Of a DNA stretch of 32,950 nucleotides, positions 9,187 to 16,675 are shown in pieces; the first letter of the stretch is position 1; each line of letters starts with the position of its first letter. The stretch is taken from NCBI RefSeq assembly GCF_900291015.1, contig NZ_OLKL01000013.1, positions 4,089 to 37,038 of the forward strand. Direction: 5' to 3'. This DNA is from Pseudomonas persica (lineage in GTDB: Bacteria; Pseudomonadota; Gammaproteobacteria; Pseudomonadales; Pseudomonadaceae). The notes below the pieces were generated by a model. The model made no database searches and had not been told where the DNA came from. It saw only the letters and a list, made by a program, of their open reading frames with translations. The position numbers and the translations under genes are program-made.

Positions 9187-9231
9187 ACCCTATATCTAGT
9201 GGTTCGCTGCGATCGGGATACAAGATAATGC
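9187..9231 (-). promoter_or_regulatory. Tandem NrdR-box-like sites at the nrdA promoter
   Basis: ACCCTATATCTAGT (9187-9200) matches 12 of 14 positions of the NrdR box consensus ACACWATATMTTGT as I recall it. ATACAAGATAATGC (9218-9231) matches 10 of 14. Their starts are 31 bases apart, three helical turns, as is usual for paired NrdR boxes. The second box covers the proposed -10 and the first lies just past the start site. This is the arrangement expected for repression when dATP is abundant. Confidence 0.7.
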
Positions 9232-9250
9232 GGTATTGGGGGCTTTGCAA
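9222..9250 (-). promoter_or_regulatory. Proposed sigma-70 promoter of nrdA
   Basis: On the minus strand TTGCAA (9250-9245) and TATCTT (9227-9222) are separated by 17 bases, each matching 4 of 6 consensus positions. Initiation would fall near 9215. The overlap with the NrdR-like boxes and the nearby DnaA box support it. Confidence 0.5.
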
Positions 9251-9260
9251 GGCGAGCGCC

Positions 9261-9269
9261 TGTGGATAA
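9261..9269. promoter_or_regulatory. DnaA box upstream of nrdA
   Basis: TGTGGATAA is the exact reverse complement of the DnaA consensus TTATCCACA. It lies 10 bases upstream of the proposed nrdA -35 element. DnaA boxes control nrdAB in E. coli and tie dNTP supply to replication initiation; the same role is likely here. Confidence 0.7.
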
Positions 9270-9490
9270 CTTGTGCGTACTTTGTGAGTGAATGGTGGGT
9301 ATTCGCTGTAGGCCTTGTGCCAAGTGGTTTGCAGTATTTTTCTGCGTCCTGCCGCCACGGGGCAGAATTTTTCGGGCGCGAACCCTATCACAAAAAACGG
9401 TTCAGTCGAGGGCGCTGCGGCAGGTTGGCAGTACCGGATGGTAGCCGTAGTATCCGCAGGGGATGTTGCTTTTTGGTTAAAGGGTTATGT

Positions 9491-9603
9491 TGCCTGTGCC
9501 GGCCCTTTCGCGGGTGAACCCGCTCCCACAGATACTGCACAGGGTTCGAAAGCGGCGCGGTCCCTGTGGGAGCGGGTTTAGCCGCGAAAGGGCCAGTACA
9601 GGC
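9491..9603. repeat. REPIN (inverted REP pair)
   Basis: Two REP copies in opposite orientation: GGCCCTTTCGCGGG..CCCGCTCCCACAG at about 9499-9530 and its inverse CCTGTGGGAGCGGG..CCGCGAAAGGGCC at about 9563-9594, joined by a loop containing ACTGCACAGG. The right copy ends only about 40 bases before the start of the response regulator gene. Apart from this repeat I see nothing supported between 9270 and 9634. Confidence 0.9.
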
Positions 9604-9634
9604 CACAGAAAAACAACAGGCAAAGGCACAAGCC

Positions 9635-10333
9635 ATGGACCACCCCGCACCCCGCATCCTCATCGTCGAAGACGACCAGCGCCTGGCCGAGCTCACCGCC
9701 GAGTACCTGCAGGCCAACGGCTACGAAGTCAGTGTCGAGGGCGATGGCGCCCGCGCTGCGCGGCGCATCGTCGACAGCCAGCCCGACCTGGTCATTCTCG
9801 ACCTGATGCTGCCCGGCGAGGACGGCCTGAGCATCTGCCGCCGGGTGCGCAGCCAGTACCCCGGCCCGATCCTCATGCTGACCGCCCGCAGCGATGAACT
9901 CGACCAGGTCCAGGGCCTGGACCTGGGGGCCGACGACTACGTCTGCAAACCCGTACGTCCACGCCTGCTGCTGGCGCGCATTCAGGCCCTGCTGCGCCGC
10001 AGCGAAGCACCGGACAGTAAGCGCCAGGACCTGGCCTTCGGTGCGCTGCGCATCGACAACCGCTTGCGCGAGGCGCGTCTGGGTGAGCAACTGATCGAGC
10101 TGACCGGCGCCGAATTCGACCTGCTCTGGCTACTGGCCAGCAACGCCGGCCGGGTGCTGACGCGCGAGCAGATTTTCACTGCGCTACGTGGCGTCGGCTA
10201 CGACGGCCAGGACCGCTCCATCGATATACGCATCTCCAAGATCCGCCCCAAGATCGGCGACGACCCGCTCCAGCCAAGGCTGATCAAGACGCTGCGCAGC
10301 AAGGGCTACCTGTTCGTCGGCGAGGCCCCATGA
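9635..10333 (+). CDS. OmpR/PhoB-family response regulator (RstA-like)
   Basis: A 232-residue two-domain regulator. The receiver domain (about 7-120) has acidic Asp13/Asp14, phospho-acceptor Asp56 (VILDLMLP), Thr83 and Lys105 (VCKPV). The C-terminal winged helix (about 130-228) has the usual LTGAEFDLLWLL and SIDIRISKIRPKIGD stretches of OmpR-type DNA-binding domains. The resemblance in length and C-terminal sequence is to RstA. The start at 9635 is chosen because the receiver domain begins right after it; the open frame extends upstream into a REPIN. The ribosome-binding site is weak (CAAAGG at 9621-9626). The stop overlaps the kinase start by four bases (ATGA). It lies near nrdBA in other pseudomonads, but its target is not evident here. 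Confidence 0.93.
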   Translation: MDHPAPRILIVEDDQRLAELTAEYLQANGYEVSVEGDGARAARRIVDSQPDLVILDLMLPGEDGLSICRRVRSQYPGPILMLTARSDELDQVQGLDLGADDYVCKPVRPRLLLARIQALLRRSEAPDSKRQDLAFGALRIDNRLREARLGEQLIELTGAEFDLLWLLASNAGRVLTREQIFTALRGVGYDGQDRSIDIRISKIRPKIGDDPLQPRLIKTLRSKGYLFVGEAP

Positions 10334-11937
10334 ACAACTCTATCTTCCTGCGCATCTATGGCGGCATGTTGGCCGTGCTGGTGCTGGTGGCCCTGCTCGG
10401 GGGGCTCAGTCTGCATCTGGTCAACGAGGTGCGTGCCGCCCAGCACCGCGAGGGCCTGGCCCAGGGTACTTTCAGCCTGATGGCCGACAACCTTGCGCTG
10501 CAGAACGATACCGAGCGCAAGCGCTCGCTGCTGATCTGGGAGCGCCTGCTCGGCGTGCCGTTGGCGCTGCAGCCAATGACCGCGCACACCCTCGATGGTG
10601 GCCAGCGGGCGCGCCTGTACCGCGGCCTGGTGGTGGTCGAGAAGACCGGCCCGCATGCGGCCCAGGTGCTGCGCAAGGTCGGCCAGGAAGACCTGATGCT
10701 GGTAGCGCAGATCAAGCAGATCAGCGAGCAACTGGCACGGGCGACCCTCTACCTGTTGGCCGACGAACTGGTGCGCTACCCGGTAACCGAACAGCAGCAG
10801 CGCCTGGCCCAGATCACGAAAGAAAAGGGCTTCGGCTTTGGCGTGGCCCTGCAGCGCATCGAGCGGGTGAGCCTGGACGATGACCAGCGGCGCCGGGTCG
10901 AGGAGGGCGACACGGTCATGGCCCTGGGCAAGGATGGAGACTCGATCCGCGTGTTCGCCGGGCTGGCTGGCTCGCCCTGGGTGCTGGAAATCGGCCCGCT
11001 GTACCAGCTCAACCCGCATCCGCCACAGTTGCTGATCCTGATCGCCTTTCTCGGCCTGTGCCTGATCGGCCTGGTGGTCTACCTGCTGGTGCGCCAGCTG
11101 GAGCGGCGCGTGTCGGGCCTGGAGATCGCCGCCACGCGCATCGCCCAGGGCAGCCTGGACACCCGCGTGCCAACCGACGACGCCGACTCGGTAGGGCGCC
11201 TGGCGGAAGCCTTCAACGGCATGGCCGAGCACCTGCAGCGCTCGCTGACCATGCAGCGCGAGCTGGTGCGGGCGGTTTCCCACGAGCTGCGCACGCCAGT
11301 GGCACGCCTGCGCTTTGGCCTGGAGATGATCGAAAGTGCCCCCACCGAGCAGGCCCGGGCCAAGCACCTGGCGGGCATGGACGGCGATATCCAGGACCTC
11401 GACAAGTTGGTCGACGAGATGCTCACCTACGCCCGCCTGGAGCAGGGCGCACCGGCGCTGAAGTTCGAGCGGGTCGACCTGGATGCCTTGCTCGACCGGG
11501 TGATCGAAGAGCTGGCGCCGCTGCGTGCCGAGGTCCGGGTGGTGCGCGGTGAATGCCAGGGCGCCGGTGCCGAAGGCGCCTGGGTCGAGGCCGAGCCGCG
11601 TTACCTGCACCGGGCCCTGCAGAACCTGGTGGGCAACGCCATGCGCCATGCCGAGGCTGAGGTGCGCCTGAGCTACCAGTTGGGGCAGCAACGCTGCCGC
11701 ATCGATGTGGAGGATGATGGCCCGGGGATCCCCGAGGGCGTCTGGGACCGTATCTTCACACCGTTCACCCGCCTCGACGACAGCCGTACCCGCGCCTCGG
11801 GCGGGCATGGCCTGGGCCTGTCGATCGTGCGGCGGATCATCTACTGGCACGCGGGCCGGGCCACGGTGGGGCGCAGCGCCGCGCTGGGCGGTGCCTGCTT
11901 CAGCCTGAACTGGCCACGGCAGCAGGCACCGTTGTGA
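10330..11937 (+). CDS. Sensor histidine kinase (RstB-like)
   Basis: A 535-residue membrane kinase. TM1 is at about 9-29, a roughly 200-residue periplasmic sensor domain follows, and TM2 (LLILIAFLGLCLIGLVVYLL) is at about 236-257. After it come a HAMP domain, a HisKA domain with phospho-acceptor His318 (SHELRTPVARL), and a HATPase domain with N-box (NLVGNAMRHAE, Asn436), G1 box (DDGPGIP) and G2 box (GGHGLGLSIV). It autophosphorylates and passes phosphate to the regulator encoded immediately upstream, with which it is translationally coupled through ATGA. The signal it senses is unknown. The overall plan matches RstB. Confidence 0.93.
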   Translation: MNNSIFLRIYGGMLAVLVLVALLGGLSLHLVNEVRAAQHREGLAQGTFSLMADNLALQNDTERKRSLLIWERLLGVPLALQPMTAHTLDGGQRARLYRGLVVVEKTGPHAAQVLRKVGQEDLMLVAQIKQISEQLARATLYLLADELVRYPVTEQQQRLAQITKEKGFGFGVALQRIERVSLDDDQRRRVEEGDTVMALGKDGDSIRVFAGLAGSPWVLEIGPLYQLNPHPPQLLILIAFLGLCLIGLVVYLLVRQLERRVSGLEIAATRIAQGSLDTRVPTDDADSVGRLAEAFNGMAEHLQRSLTMQRELVRAVSHELRTPVARLRFGLEMIESAPTEQARAKHLAGMDGDIQDLDKLVDEMLTYARLEQGAPALKFERVDLDALLDRVIEELAPLRAEVRVVRGECQGAGAEGAWVEAEPRYLHRALQNLVGNAMRHAEAEVRLSYQLGQQRCRIDVEDDGPGIPEGVWDRIFTPFTRLDDSRTRASGGHGLGLSIVRRIIYWHAGRATVGRSAALGGACFSLNWPRQQAPL

Positions 11938-11940
11938 CGG

Positions 11941-12642
11941 TCAGACGCTGACCAGACTGAGCAGGTGGCCGTCCTGCAGGCAGAACTGGCCCTGCAGTTC
12001 GGCGCCATGCTGCCACTGCGGCGACAGGTCGGTGAGCAGGCGCAGGCGGGCCAGGCCTTCGGCGGACCAGTCCAGCACTTCGGCGTGTTCGAAGTAGAAG
12101 CGCTGGCGGGTCAGCGGGTAAAGGGTCTTGAACAGGCTTTCCTTCAGTGAGAAGGTCAGGGTGACTGCAAGGCCGAGCTGGCGGCGGTCCAGGCGCTCGA
12201 GTTCGGGGGGGGTGAGAATTTCGCCCATCAGCCGTTCGGCACGTTGGTCATCCAGCAGCGCCTCCTGATCCAGGCCCAGGCCCTGGCAACTGCCCTCGGC
12301 GGCGACCACGGCAGCGGCCCAGCCTTTGCCGTGGGTGATCGAGCCGTGGATACCCGCGGGCCAGATGGGCGAGCGGTCTTCGTGGGTGCCGGGCACGTAG
12401 TCACGGCCGTCCAGGCGCAGCAGCGCGGCGCGGGCGCATACCCGGCCGGCCAGATACTCGGCCTGGCGCTTGGCCACCGAGCGCTGCAGGCTGGCGCCTG
12501 GCTTGACGCCAGCGCGCTGGAAGTCGTCGGGTGCCAGGCGGGCGGGGTCGAAGGCGCAACTGACCAGTACCGCGCCAGGCAGTGGGCGGGGCAGGGGCCA
12601 GTGGTGCCGGAGCGGGGCGCAGCAGGCGGGGAGTGTGTTCAT
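11941..12642 (-). CDS. pcpS: Sfp-type 4'-phosphopantetheinyl transferase
   Basis: A 233-residue enzyme that transfers phosphopantetheine from CoA to carrier-protein serines of fatty acid, siderophore or other assembly-line synthases. The family motifs are present in order: PIWPAGIHGSITH (about 98-110), the Mg2+-binding D-x-E in GLGLDQEAL, and FSLKESLFKTLYP, the (W/F)-S-x-K-E-x-x-x-K signature. Length and sequence fit PcpS of P. aeruginosa, which serves both primary and secondary metabolism. I chose the ATG at 12642 because the protein then begins like PcpS; an in-frame GTG 21 bases upstream is possible. No strong Shine-Dalgarno is visible at either. It is convergent with the histidine kinase gene, with a 3-base gap. 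Confidence 0.92.
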   Translation of the reverse strand: MNTLPACCAPLRHHWPLPRPLPGAVLVSCAFDPARLAPDDFQRAGVKPGASLQRSVAKRQAEYLAGRVCARAALLRLDGRDYVPGTHEDRSPIWPAGIHGSITHGKGWAAAVVAAEGSCQGLGLDQEALLDDQRAERLMGEILTPPELERLDRRQLGLAVTLTFSLKESLFKTLYPLTRQRFYFEHAEVLDWSAEGLARLRLLTDLSPQWQHGAELQGQFCLQDGHLLSLVSV

Positions 12643-12691
12643 GGGGGCTATTGTGCCAGCCACGGCGGTGGTGTGGGAGGTCGGATCGCAG

Positions 12692-12710
12692 GGGGCTGCA
12701 AAGCAGCCCC
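12692..12710 (-). terminator. Hairpin after the dienelactone hydrolase gene
   Basis: GGGGCTGC-AAA-GCAGCCCC forms a perfect 8-bp stem 7 bases beyond the stop codon of the upstream minus-strand gene. There is no clear U-run, so terminator activity is likely but not certain. Confidence 0.55.
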
Positions 12711-12717
12711 GGCGTTC

Positions 12718-13509
12718 TTACTTGAATACCTTCTTGAAGAACGCCTGCATATCCGCCCAGGAGCTTTCATCTGCCGCCTTGTTGTAGCCGATATCCGGCC
12801 CGCCGTGCTCGCCATGGCTCAGGCGGTCTGCATCCGGGTTGCTAAACCCATGCTTGGCCCCTTCGATACTGACAAACTCATAGTTGACCTTGGCCGCATC
12901 CATCTCGGCCTTGAACGCCTCCACCTGCTGCGGGGTAACCATGCTGTCCGCTGTGCCGTGCTCGACCAGAATATCCGCGCGCACCACGCCGGGCCTGGCC
13001 GGGGTCTGGGTGGCCAGCGCGCCATGGAAGCTCACCACACCGTCCAGTTTTTCACCCCGGCGTGCGGCATCCAGCACTACCTTGCCGCCGAAGCAGTAGC
13101 CGACAGCGCCCAGCTGATGCTTGTTGGTGTTCGGCTGCAGTTTCAGCAGTTCGAGGCCAGCATCGAAGCGCCGTGCAGCCGCTTTGGGGTCCTTCATCGC
13201 CTCTGCCATGAACGTCTGGGCATCGGCAGGGTGTTCGGTGTGCTTGCCGTCGCCATACATGTCGATGGCCAGGGCGTTGTAGCCCAGCGCCGCAAGCTCG
13301 CGGGCGCGGCGCTTGGCGTAGTCGTTCAGCCCCCACCACTCATGCACCACGACAATACCGGGGCGCTTGCCTTCGATGGCGTCGTCATAGGCGTAGTAGC
13401 CGACCAGGCGCTTGCCATCGGCGTCCTGGTAGGGAATTTCTCGGGTTTGTACCGCCGCTTGGGCGAGGGCGGCGCTGCATATCAGGGTCAAGGCCAGCAG
13501 GGCGCGCAT
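12718..13509 (-). CDS. Exported dienelactone hydrolase family protein
   Basis: A 263-residue alpha/beta hydrolase. A signal peptide covers about 1-19 (MRALLALTLICSAALAQA, cleavage near AQA-AVQ), so the enzyme is probably periplasmic. The mature part carries the DLH-family triad: the nucleophile Cys in VGYCFGG, Asp in GTADSMV and His in GAKHGF. VVHEWWGLND near the N-terminus is also typical of the family. Catalysed chemistry is hydrolysis of esters or lactones; the natural substrate is unknown. The start at 13509 is chosen because AAGGAG lies 8 bases upstream on the minus strand; a GTG two codons earlier is less likely. It diverges from oprH across a 129-base region containing the PhoP-type repeats. 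Confidence 0.9.
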   Translation of the reverse strand: MRALLALTLICSAALAQAAVQTREIPYQDADGKRLVGYYAYDDAIEGKRPGIVVVHEWWGLNDYAKRRARELAALGYNALAIDMYGDGKHTEHPADAQTFMAEAMKDPKAAARRFDAGLELLKLQPNTNKHQLGAVGYCFGGKVVLDAARRGEKLDGVVSFHGALATQTPARPGVVRADILVEHGTADSMVTPQQVEAFKAEMDAAKVNYEFVSIEGAKHGFSNPDADRLSHGEHGGPDIGYNKAADESSWADMQAFFKKVFK

Positions 13510-13539
13510 GGTCACTACTCCTTGTTCTGCAAACGGTTC

Positions 13540-13595
13540 GTTCAGCCGGGGTTCAGCCAGAGTTCAGTCGCGGTTCAGGGTGCTCTGCTTACTCT
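13540..13595 (+). promoter_or_regulatory. Four PhoP-type GTTCAG repeats and -10 of the oprH-phoPQ operon
   Basis: GTTCAG occurs at 13540, 13551, 13562 and 13573, an exact 11-bp period, so all lie on one face of the helix. The last repeat ends 11 bases before TACTCT (13590-13595), a plausible -10. PhoP-activated promoters lacking a good -35 have a direct-repeat box in just this position. Four half-sites would accommodate two PhoP dimers. The same region could also affect the divergent hydrolase gene. Confidence 0.8.
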
Positions 13596-13638
13596 AGCTT
13601 CCAGACCGAAACAGCGCACCCAACAGGAGTATCCAGCC

Positions 13639-14244
13639 ATGAAAACCTTCAACACCCTGCTTGCTGCCATGGCCGTCTGCGCCGCCGGCATCACCACTGC
13701 CCAGGCCGCTGACGACAACTTCGCCAGCCTGACCTACGGCCAGACCAGCGACAAGGTTCGCAAGTCCGGCCTGCTGCAGCGCAACACCGACCACCTGAAC
13801 GCCGACGGCATCATCGGCAAGGACGACACCTGGGGCCTGCGCGTGGGCAAGATCAATGACCAGGGCCGCTACTACATGACTTACGACAATGTCTCGGGCG
13901 ACCACAGCGGCCTGAAGTTGCGCCAGGAAAACCTGCTGGGCAGTTACGACCTGTTCCTGCCGGTGGGTGATACCACCAAGCTGTTTGGCGGCGGCAGCCT
14001 GGGCGTGACCAAGCTGACCCAGGACTCGCCGGGTGCCAGCCGGGATACCGACTACGGTTACGCGTATGGCCTGCAGGCCGGCGTGATCCAGGACATCACC
14101 GACAAGGCTTCGGTGGAACTGGGCTACCGTTACCTGCGCAGCAATGCCGCCACCGAAGTGGGTGCGCACGGCGGGCCGAAGGATGGCACCTTGCGCCTGA
14201 CCAGCAGTGCCCAGACCTACCTGGCTGCAAGCTACAAGTTCTGA
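13639..14244 (+). CDS. oprH: Outer-membrane protein OprH
   Basis: A 201-residue precursor. The signal peptide (about 1-23, ending AQA-ADD) is followed by a short eight-strand beta-barrel that ends YLAASYKF, with the C-terminal Phe used by the BAM machinery. Several stretches match P. aeruginosa OprH closely (KLRQ-NLLGSYD-FLP-GD, GGYRYLR-like ELGYRYLRSNA, AHGG). OprH occupies divalent-cation sites on LPS and stabilises the outer membrane when Mg2+ is scarce. AGGAG at 13625-13629 lies 9 bases before the ATG. It is first in the oprH-phoP-phoQ cluster and sits directly behind the GTTCAG repeats, so PhoP autoregulation is expected. A REPIN separates it from phoP. Confidence 0.95.
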   Translation: MKTFNTLLAAMAVCAAGITTAQAADDNFASLTYGQTSDKVRKSGLLQRNTDHLNADGIIGKDDTWGLRVGKINDQGRYYMTYDNVSGDHSGLKLRQENLLGSYDLFLPVGDTTKLFGGGSLGVTKLTQDSPGASRDTDYGYAYGLQAGVIQDITDKASVELGYRYLRSNAATEVGAHGGPKDGTLRLTSSAQTYLAASYKF

Positions 14245-14261
14245 CGGGCGAGCCGGGTTAT

Positions 14262-14371
14262 CCTGTACCGGCCCTTTCGCGGGGAAACCCGCTCCCACAG
14301 GTACTGCACAGGTTCAAAGAACTGTGCGATCCCTGTGGGAGCGGGTTTCCCCGCGAAAGGGCCGGTACAGG
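14262..14371. repeat. REPIN between oprH and phoP
   Basis: CCTGTACCGGCCCTTTCGCGGG..CCCGCTCCCACAGG and its inverted copy CCTGTGGGAGCGGG..CCCGCGAAAGGGCCGG face each other around a loop with ACTGCACAGG. The two ends are complementary over more than 35 bases. It lies inside the operon, where it may shield the abundant oprH message from 3' decay. Confidence 0.92.
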
Positions 14372-14393
14372 CAATACAGACAAGGAGCTGCAC

Positions 14394-15071
14394 ATGAAAC
14401 TGCTGGTGGTCGAGGACGAAGCCCTGCTTCGCCATCACCTCTACACCCGCCTGGGCGAAAGCGGCCATGTGGTCGAGGCCGTCGCCGATGCCGAGGAGGC
14501 GCTGTACCAGGCCGGGCAGTACCACTTCGACCTGGCCATCATTGACCTGGGCCTGCCCGGCATCAGCGGCCTGGAACTGATCACGCGCCTGCGCAGCCAG
14601 GACAAGACCTTCCCCATTCTCATCCTGACCGCCCGCGGCAACTGGCAGGACAAGGTCGAGGGCCTGGCCGCCGGTGGCGACGACTACCTGGTCAAGCCGT
14701 TCCAGTTCGAAGAACTCGAGGCACGCCTGAATGCCCTGTTGCGCCGCTCCAGCGGCTTCACCCAGTCGACCATAGCCGCCGGCCCGCTGGTGCTCGATCT
14801 CAACCGCAAGCAGGCGACGCTGGATGAGCAGCCCCTGGCCCTGACCGCCTACGAATACCGCATCCTCGAATACCTCATGCGCCACCACCAGCAGGTGGTG
14901 GCCAAGGACCGCCTGATGGAGCAACTGTACCCGGGTGATGAGGAGCGCGACCCCAATGTCATCGAAGTGCTGGTCGGCCGCCTGCGGCGCAAGCTCGAGG
15001 GCGAGCGCGGCTTCAAACCCATCGACACCGTGCGCGGCCTGGGCTACCTGTTCACCGAGCGCTGCCGATGA
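14394..15071 (+). CDS. phoP: Response regulator PhoP
   Basis: A 225-residue OmpR-type regulator. The receiver domain carries acidic residues at 7-9 (VEDEA), phospho-acceptor Asp51, Thr79 and Lys101; the winged-helix DNA-binding domain spans about 125-222 and ends in TVRGLGYLFTERCR. Long stretches (MKLLVVEDEALLRHHLYTRL, ILILTARGNWQDKVEGLAAG, LTAYEYRILEYLMRHHQQVV) agree with P. aeruginosa PhoP as I remember it. It activates genes for low-Mg2+ growth and resistance to cationic peptides. AAGGAG at 14382-14387 is the ribosome-binding site. The stop overlaps the phoQ start by four bases. Confidence 0.97.
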   Translation: MKLLVVEDEALLRHHLYTRLGESGHVVEAVADAEEALYQAGQYHFDLAIIDLGLPGISGLELITRLRSQDKTFPILILTARGNWQDKVEGLAAGGDDYLVKPFQFEELEARLNALLRRSSGFTQSTIAAGPLVLDLNRKQATLDEQPLALTAYEYRILEYLMRHHQQVVAKDRLMEQLYPGDEERDPNVIEVLVGRLRRKLEGERGFKPIDTVRGLGYLFTERCR

Positions 15072-16414
15072 TCCGCTCGCTGCGGGTGCGCCTGATGCTG
15101 GCTGCTGCAGTGCTGGCGCTGCTGTTCATGCTGGCGCTGCTGCCGGCCTTGCAGAAAGCCTTCAGCCTGGCCTTGCAGGAGTCGATTGAACAACGCCTGG
15201 CCTCGGACGTTACCACGCTGATTTCCGCTGCGCGCATCGAGCACGGCCAGTTGCAGATGCCGACGCTGCTGCCGGACGAGCGCTACAACCTGCCGTACAC
15301 CGGCCTGCTCGGCTATATCTTCGACCGCGACGGCAAGCTGGTCTGGCAGTCGCGGGCCACCGCCGCGCAGAACATCAACTACCGCCCGCGGTACGACGGC
15401 CGCGGCAACGAATTCGCCCGCATTCAGCAGGCCGATGGCGAAGAGTTCTTCGTCTATGACGTCGAGATCAAGCTGCTGGGTGGCCAGAGCGCCGCCTACA
15501 GCATCGTTGCCCTGCAACCGGTGCGCGAATACCAGCGCACCCTCGACGGCCTGCGCGAAAAGCTCTACTTCGGCTTTGGCGCGGCCCTGCTGGTGTTGCT
15601 GGTGCTACTGTGGGCCGGCCTGACCTGGGGCCTGCGTTCGTTGCGTCGGCTGAGCCGTGAGCTGGACGATGTGGAGTCGGGGGTGCGCAATGGCCTGAGC
15701 CGCGAACATCCGCGTGAGCTGCTGCGCCTGACCGGCTCGCTGAACCGTCTGTTGCGCAGCGAGCGCGAGCAGCGCCAGCGCTACCGCGATTCGCTCGATG
15801 ACCTGGCGCACAGCCTGAAGACGCCGCTGGCGGTGTTGCAGGGAGTGGGCGAAAGCCTGCAGCAGCGTAGCGGCGAGCGCGACCAGGCGCGCGTGCTGCA
15901 GAGCCAGATCGAGCGCATGAGCCAGCAGATCGACTACCAGTTGCAACGCGCCAGCCTGCGCAAGAGCGGCCTGGTACGCCACAGTGTGTTGCTGCGACCG
16001 TTGCTCGACAGCCTGTGCAGCACTTTGGCCAAGGTGTACCGGGACAAGCGGGTGAACGTGACCCTGCAGCTGGCCGATTCGGCGCAGGTGCCAATGGAGC
16101 AGGGGGCGTTGCTGGAGCTGCTGGGCAACCTGCTGGAGAACGCCTACCGCCTGAGCCTGGGCCAGGTGCGTGTGAGCCTGGAGCAGGCGCCTGGGCAGCT
16201 GACCTTGTGCGTCGAGGACGATGGGCCTGGGGTGCCGGCCGACCAGCGTGAGCGCATTCTTGAGCGGGGTGAACGGCTGGACAGCCAGCACCCGGGGCAG
16301 GGGATCGGCTTGGCGGTGGTCAAGGATATTGTCGACAGCTATGACGCCGAACTGAGCCTGGGGGATTCGCCGCTGGGCGGTGCGGCGTTCAGGATCACCT
16401 TCAGCCTGGAGTGA
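15068..16414 (+). CDS. phoQ: Sensor histidine kinase PhoQ
   Basis: A 448-residue kinase. TM1 is at about 9-30, a roughly 140-residue periplasmic sensor follows (about 31-170), and TM2 (about 172-195, YFGFGAALLVLLVLLWAGL) leads to a HAMP region. The HisKA domain has His248 in LAHSLKTPLAVLQ, and the ATPase domain has LLGNLLENAYR, VEDDGPGVP and GQGIGLAVV. In enterobacteria, Mg2+ is sensed through an acidic cluster in the sensor domain. I do not see a comparable acidic run here, as in other pseudomonads, so sensing may differ in detail. It is coupled to phoP through ATGA and followed by a REPIN. Confidence 0.96.
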   Translation: MIRSLRVRLMLAAAVLALLFMLALLPALQKAFSLALQESIEQRLASDVTTLISAARIEHGQLQMPTLLPDERYNLPYTGLLGYIFDRDGKLVWQSRATAAQNINYRPRYDGRGNEFARIQQADGEEFFVYDVEIKLLGGQSAAYSIVALQPVREYQRTLDGLREKLYFGFGAALLVLLVLLWAGLTWGLRSLRRLSRELDDVESGVRNGLSREHPRELLRLTGSLNRLLRSEREQRQRYRDSLDDLAHSLKTPLAVLQGVGESLQQRSGERDQARVLQSQIERMSQQIDYQLQRASLRKSGLVRHSVLLRPLLDSLCSTLAKVYRDKRVNVTLQLADSAQVPMEQGALLELLGNLLENAYRLSLGQVRVSLEQAPGQLTLCVEDDGPGVPADQRERILERGERLDSQHPGQGIGLAVVKDIVDSYDAELSLGDSPLGGAAFRITFSLE

Positions 16415-16420
16415 TTTGTC

Positions 16421-16530
16421 GCCTGTGCCGGCCCTTTCGCGGGTAAACCCGCTCCCACCGGGACTGCACAGGTCCTGAGTACTGGGGGCCTTGTGGGAGC
16501 GGGTTTACCCGCGAAGAGGCCGGCACAGGC
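16421..16530. repeat. REPIN after phoQ
   Basis: GCCTGTGCCGGCCCTTTCGCGGG with tail CCCGCTCCCACC, then a loop containing ACTGCACAGG, then the inverted copy TTGTGGGAGCGGG..CCCGCGAAGAGGCCGGCACAGGC. The copies differ slightly (CCTTT versus CTCTT). It starts 6 bases after the phoQ stop and could act as the operon's 3' stabiliser or terminator. Confidence 0.92.
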
Positions 16531-16541
16531 AACCCAGGGTG

Positions 16542-16596
16542 GGCGGATTCCCGCCAATGCTCCTGTACAAATCCCGCCACCGGGCGGAAATCCGCC
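16542..16596 (+). promoter_or_regulatory. Paired palindromic activator sites upstream of dctA
   Basis: GGCGG-ATTC-CCGCC (16542-16555) and GGCGG-AAAT-CCGCC (16583-16596) share identical 5-bp arms and a 4-base centre. Their centres are 41 bp apart, close to four helical turns. They sit 80-135 bp upstream of a sigma-54 promoter, the normal place for an enhancer-binding protein. DctD is the expected regulator for dctA; the gene for it is not in this window. Confidence 0.75.
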
Positions 16597-16675
16597 AGCC
16601 TTCCTCAGGCAAAGCGCCCTGTCGTTGGGCGTTTATCCCAGGCAAATACGGCCCTTGCACCCTTCATGGGCATTT

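Noticed and set aside
8945..9391. A 148-codon minus-strand open frame upstream of nrdA
   Set aside because: It overlaps the NrdR-like boxes and DnaA box, has no domain, and no good ribosome-binding site was found.
9400..9405. A single GTTCAG before the response regulator gene
   Set aside because: No partner half-site 11 bp away on either side, so it is not a PhoP box.
12244..14244. A long open frame extending oprH upstream to 12244
   Set aside because: The upstream part is antisense to pcpS and the hydrolase. OprH starts at 13639 with a clear signal peptide and ribosome-binding site.
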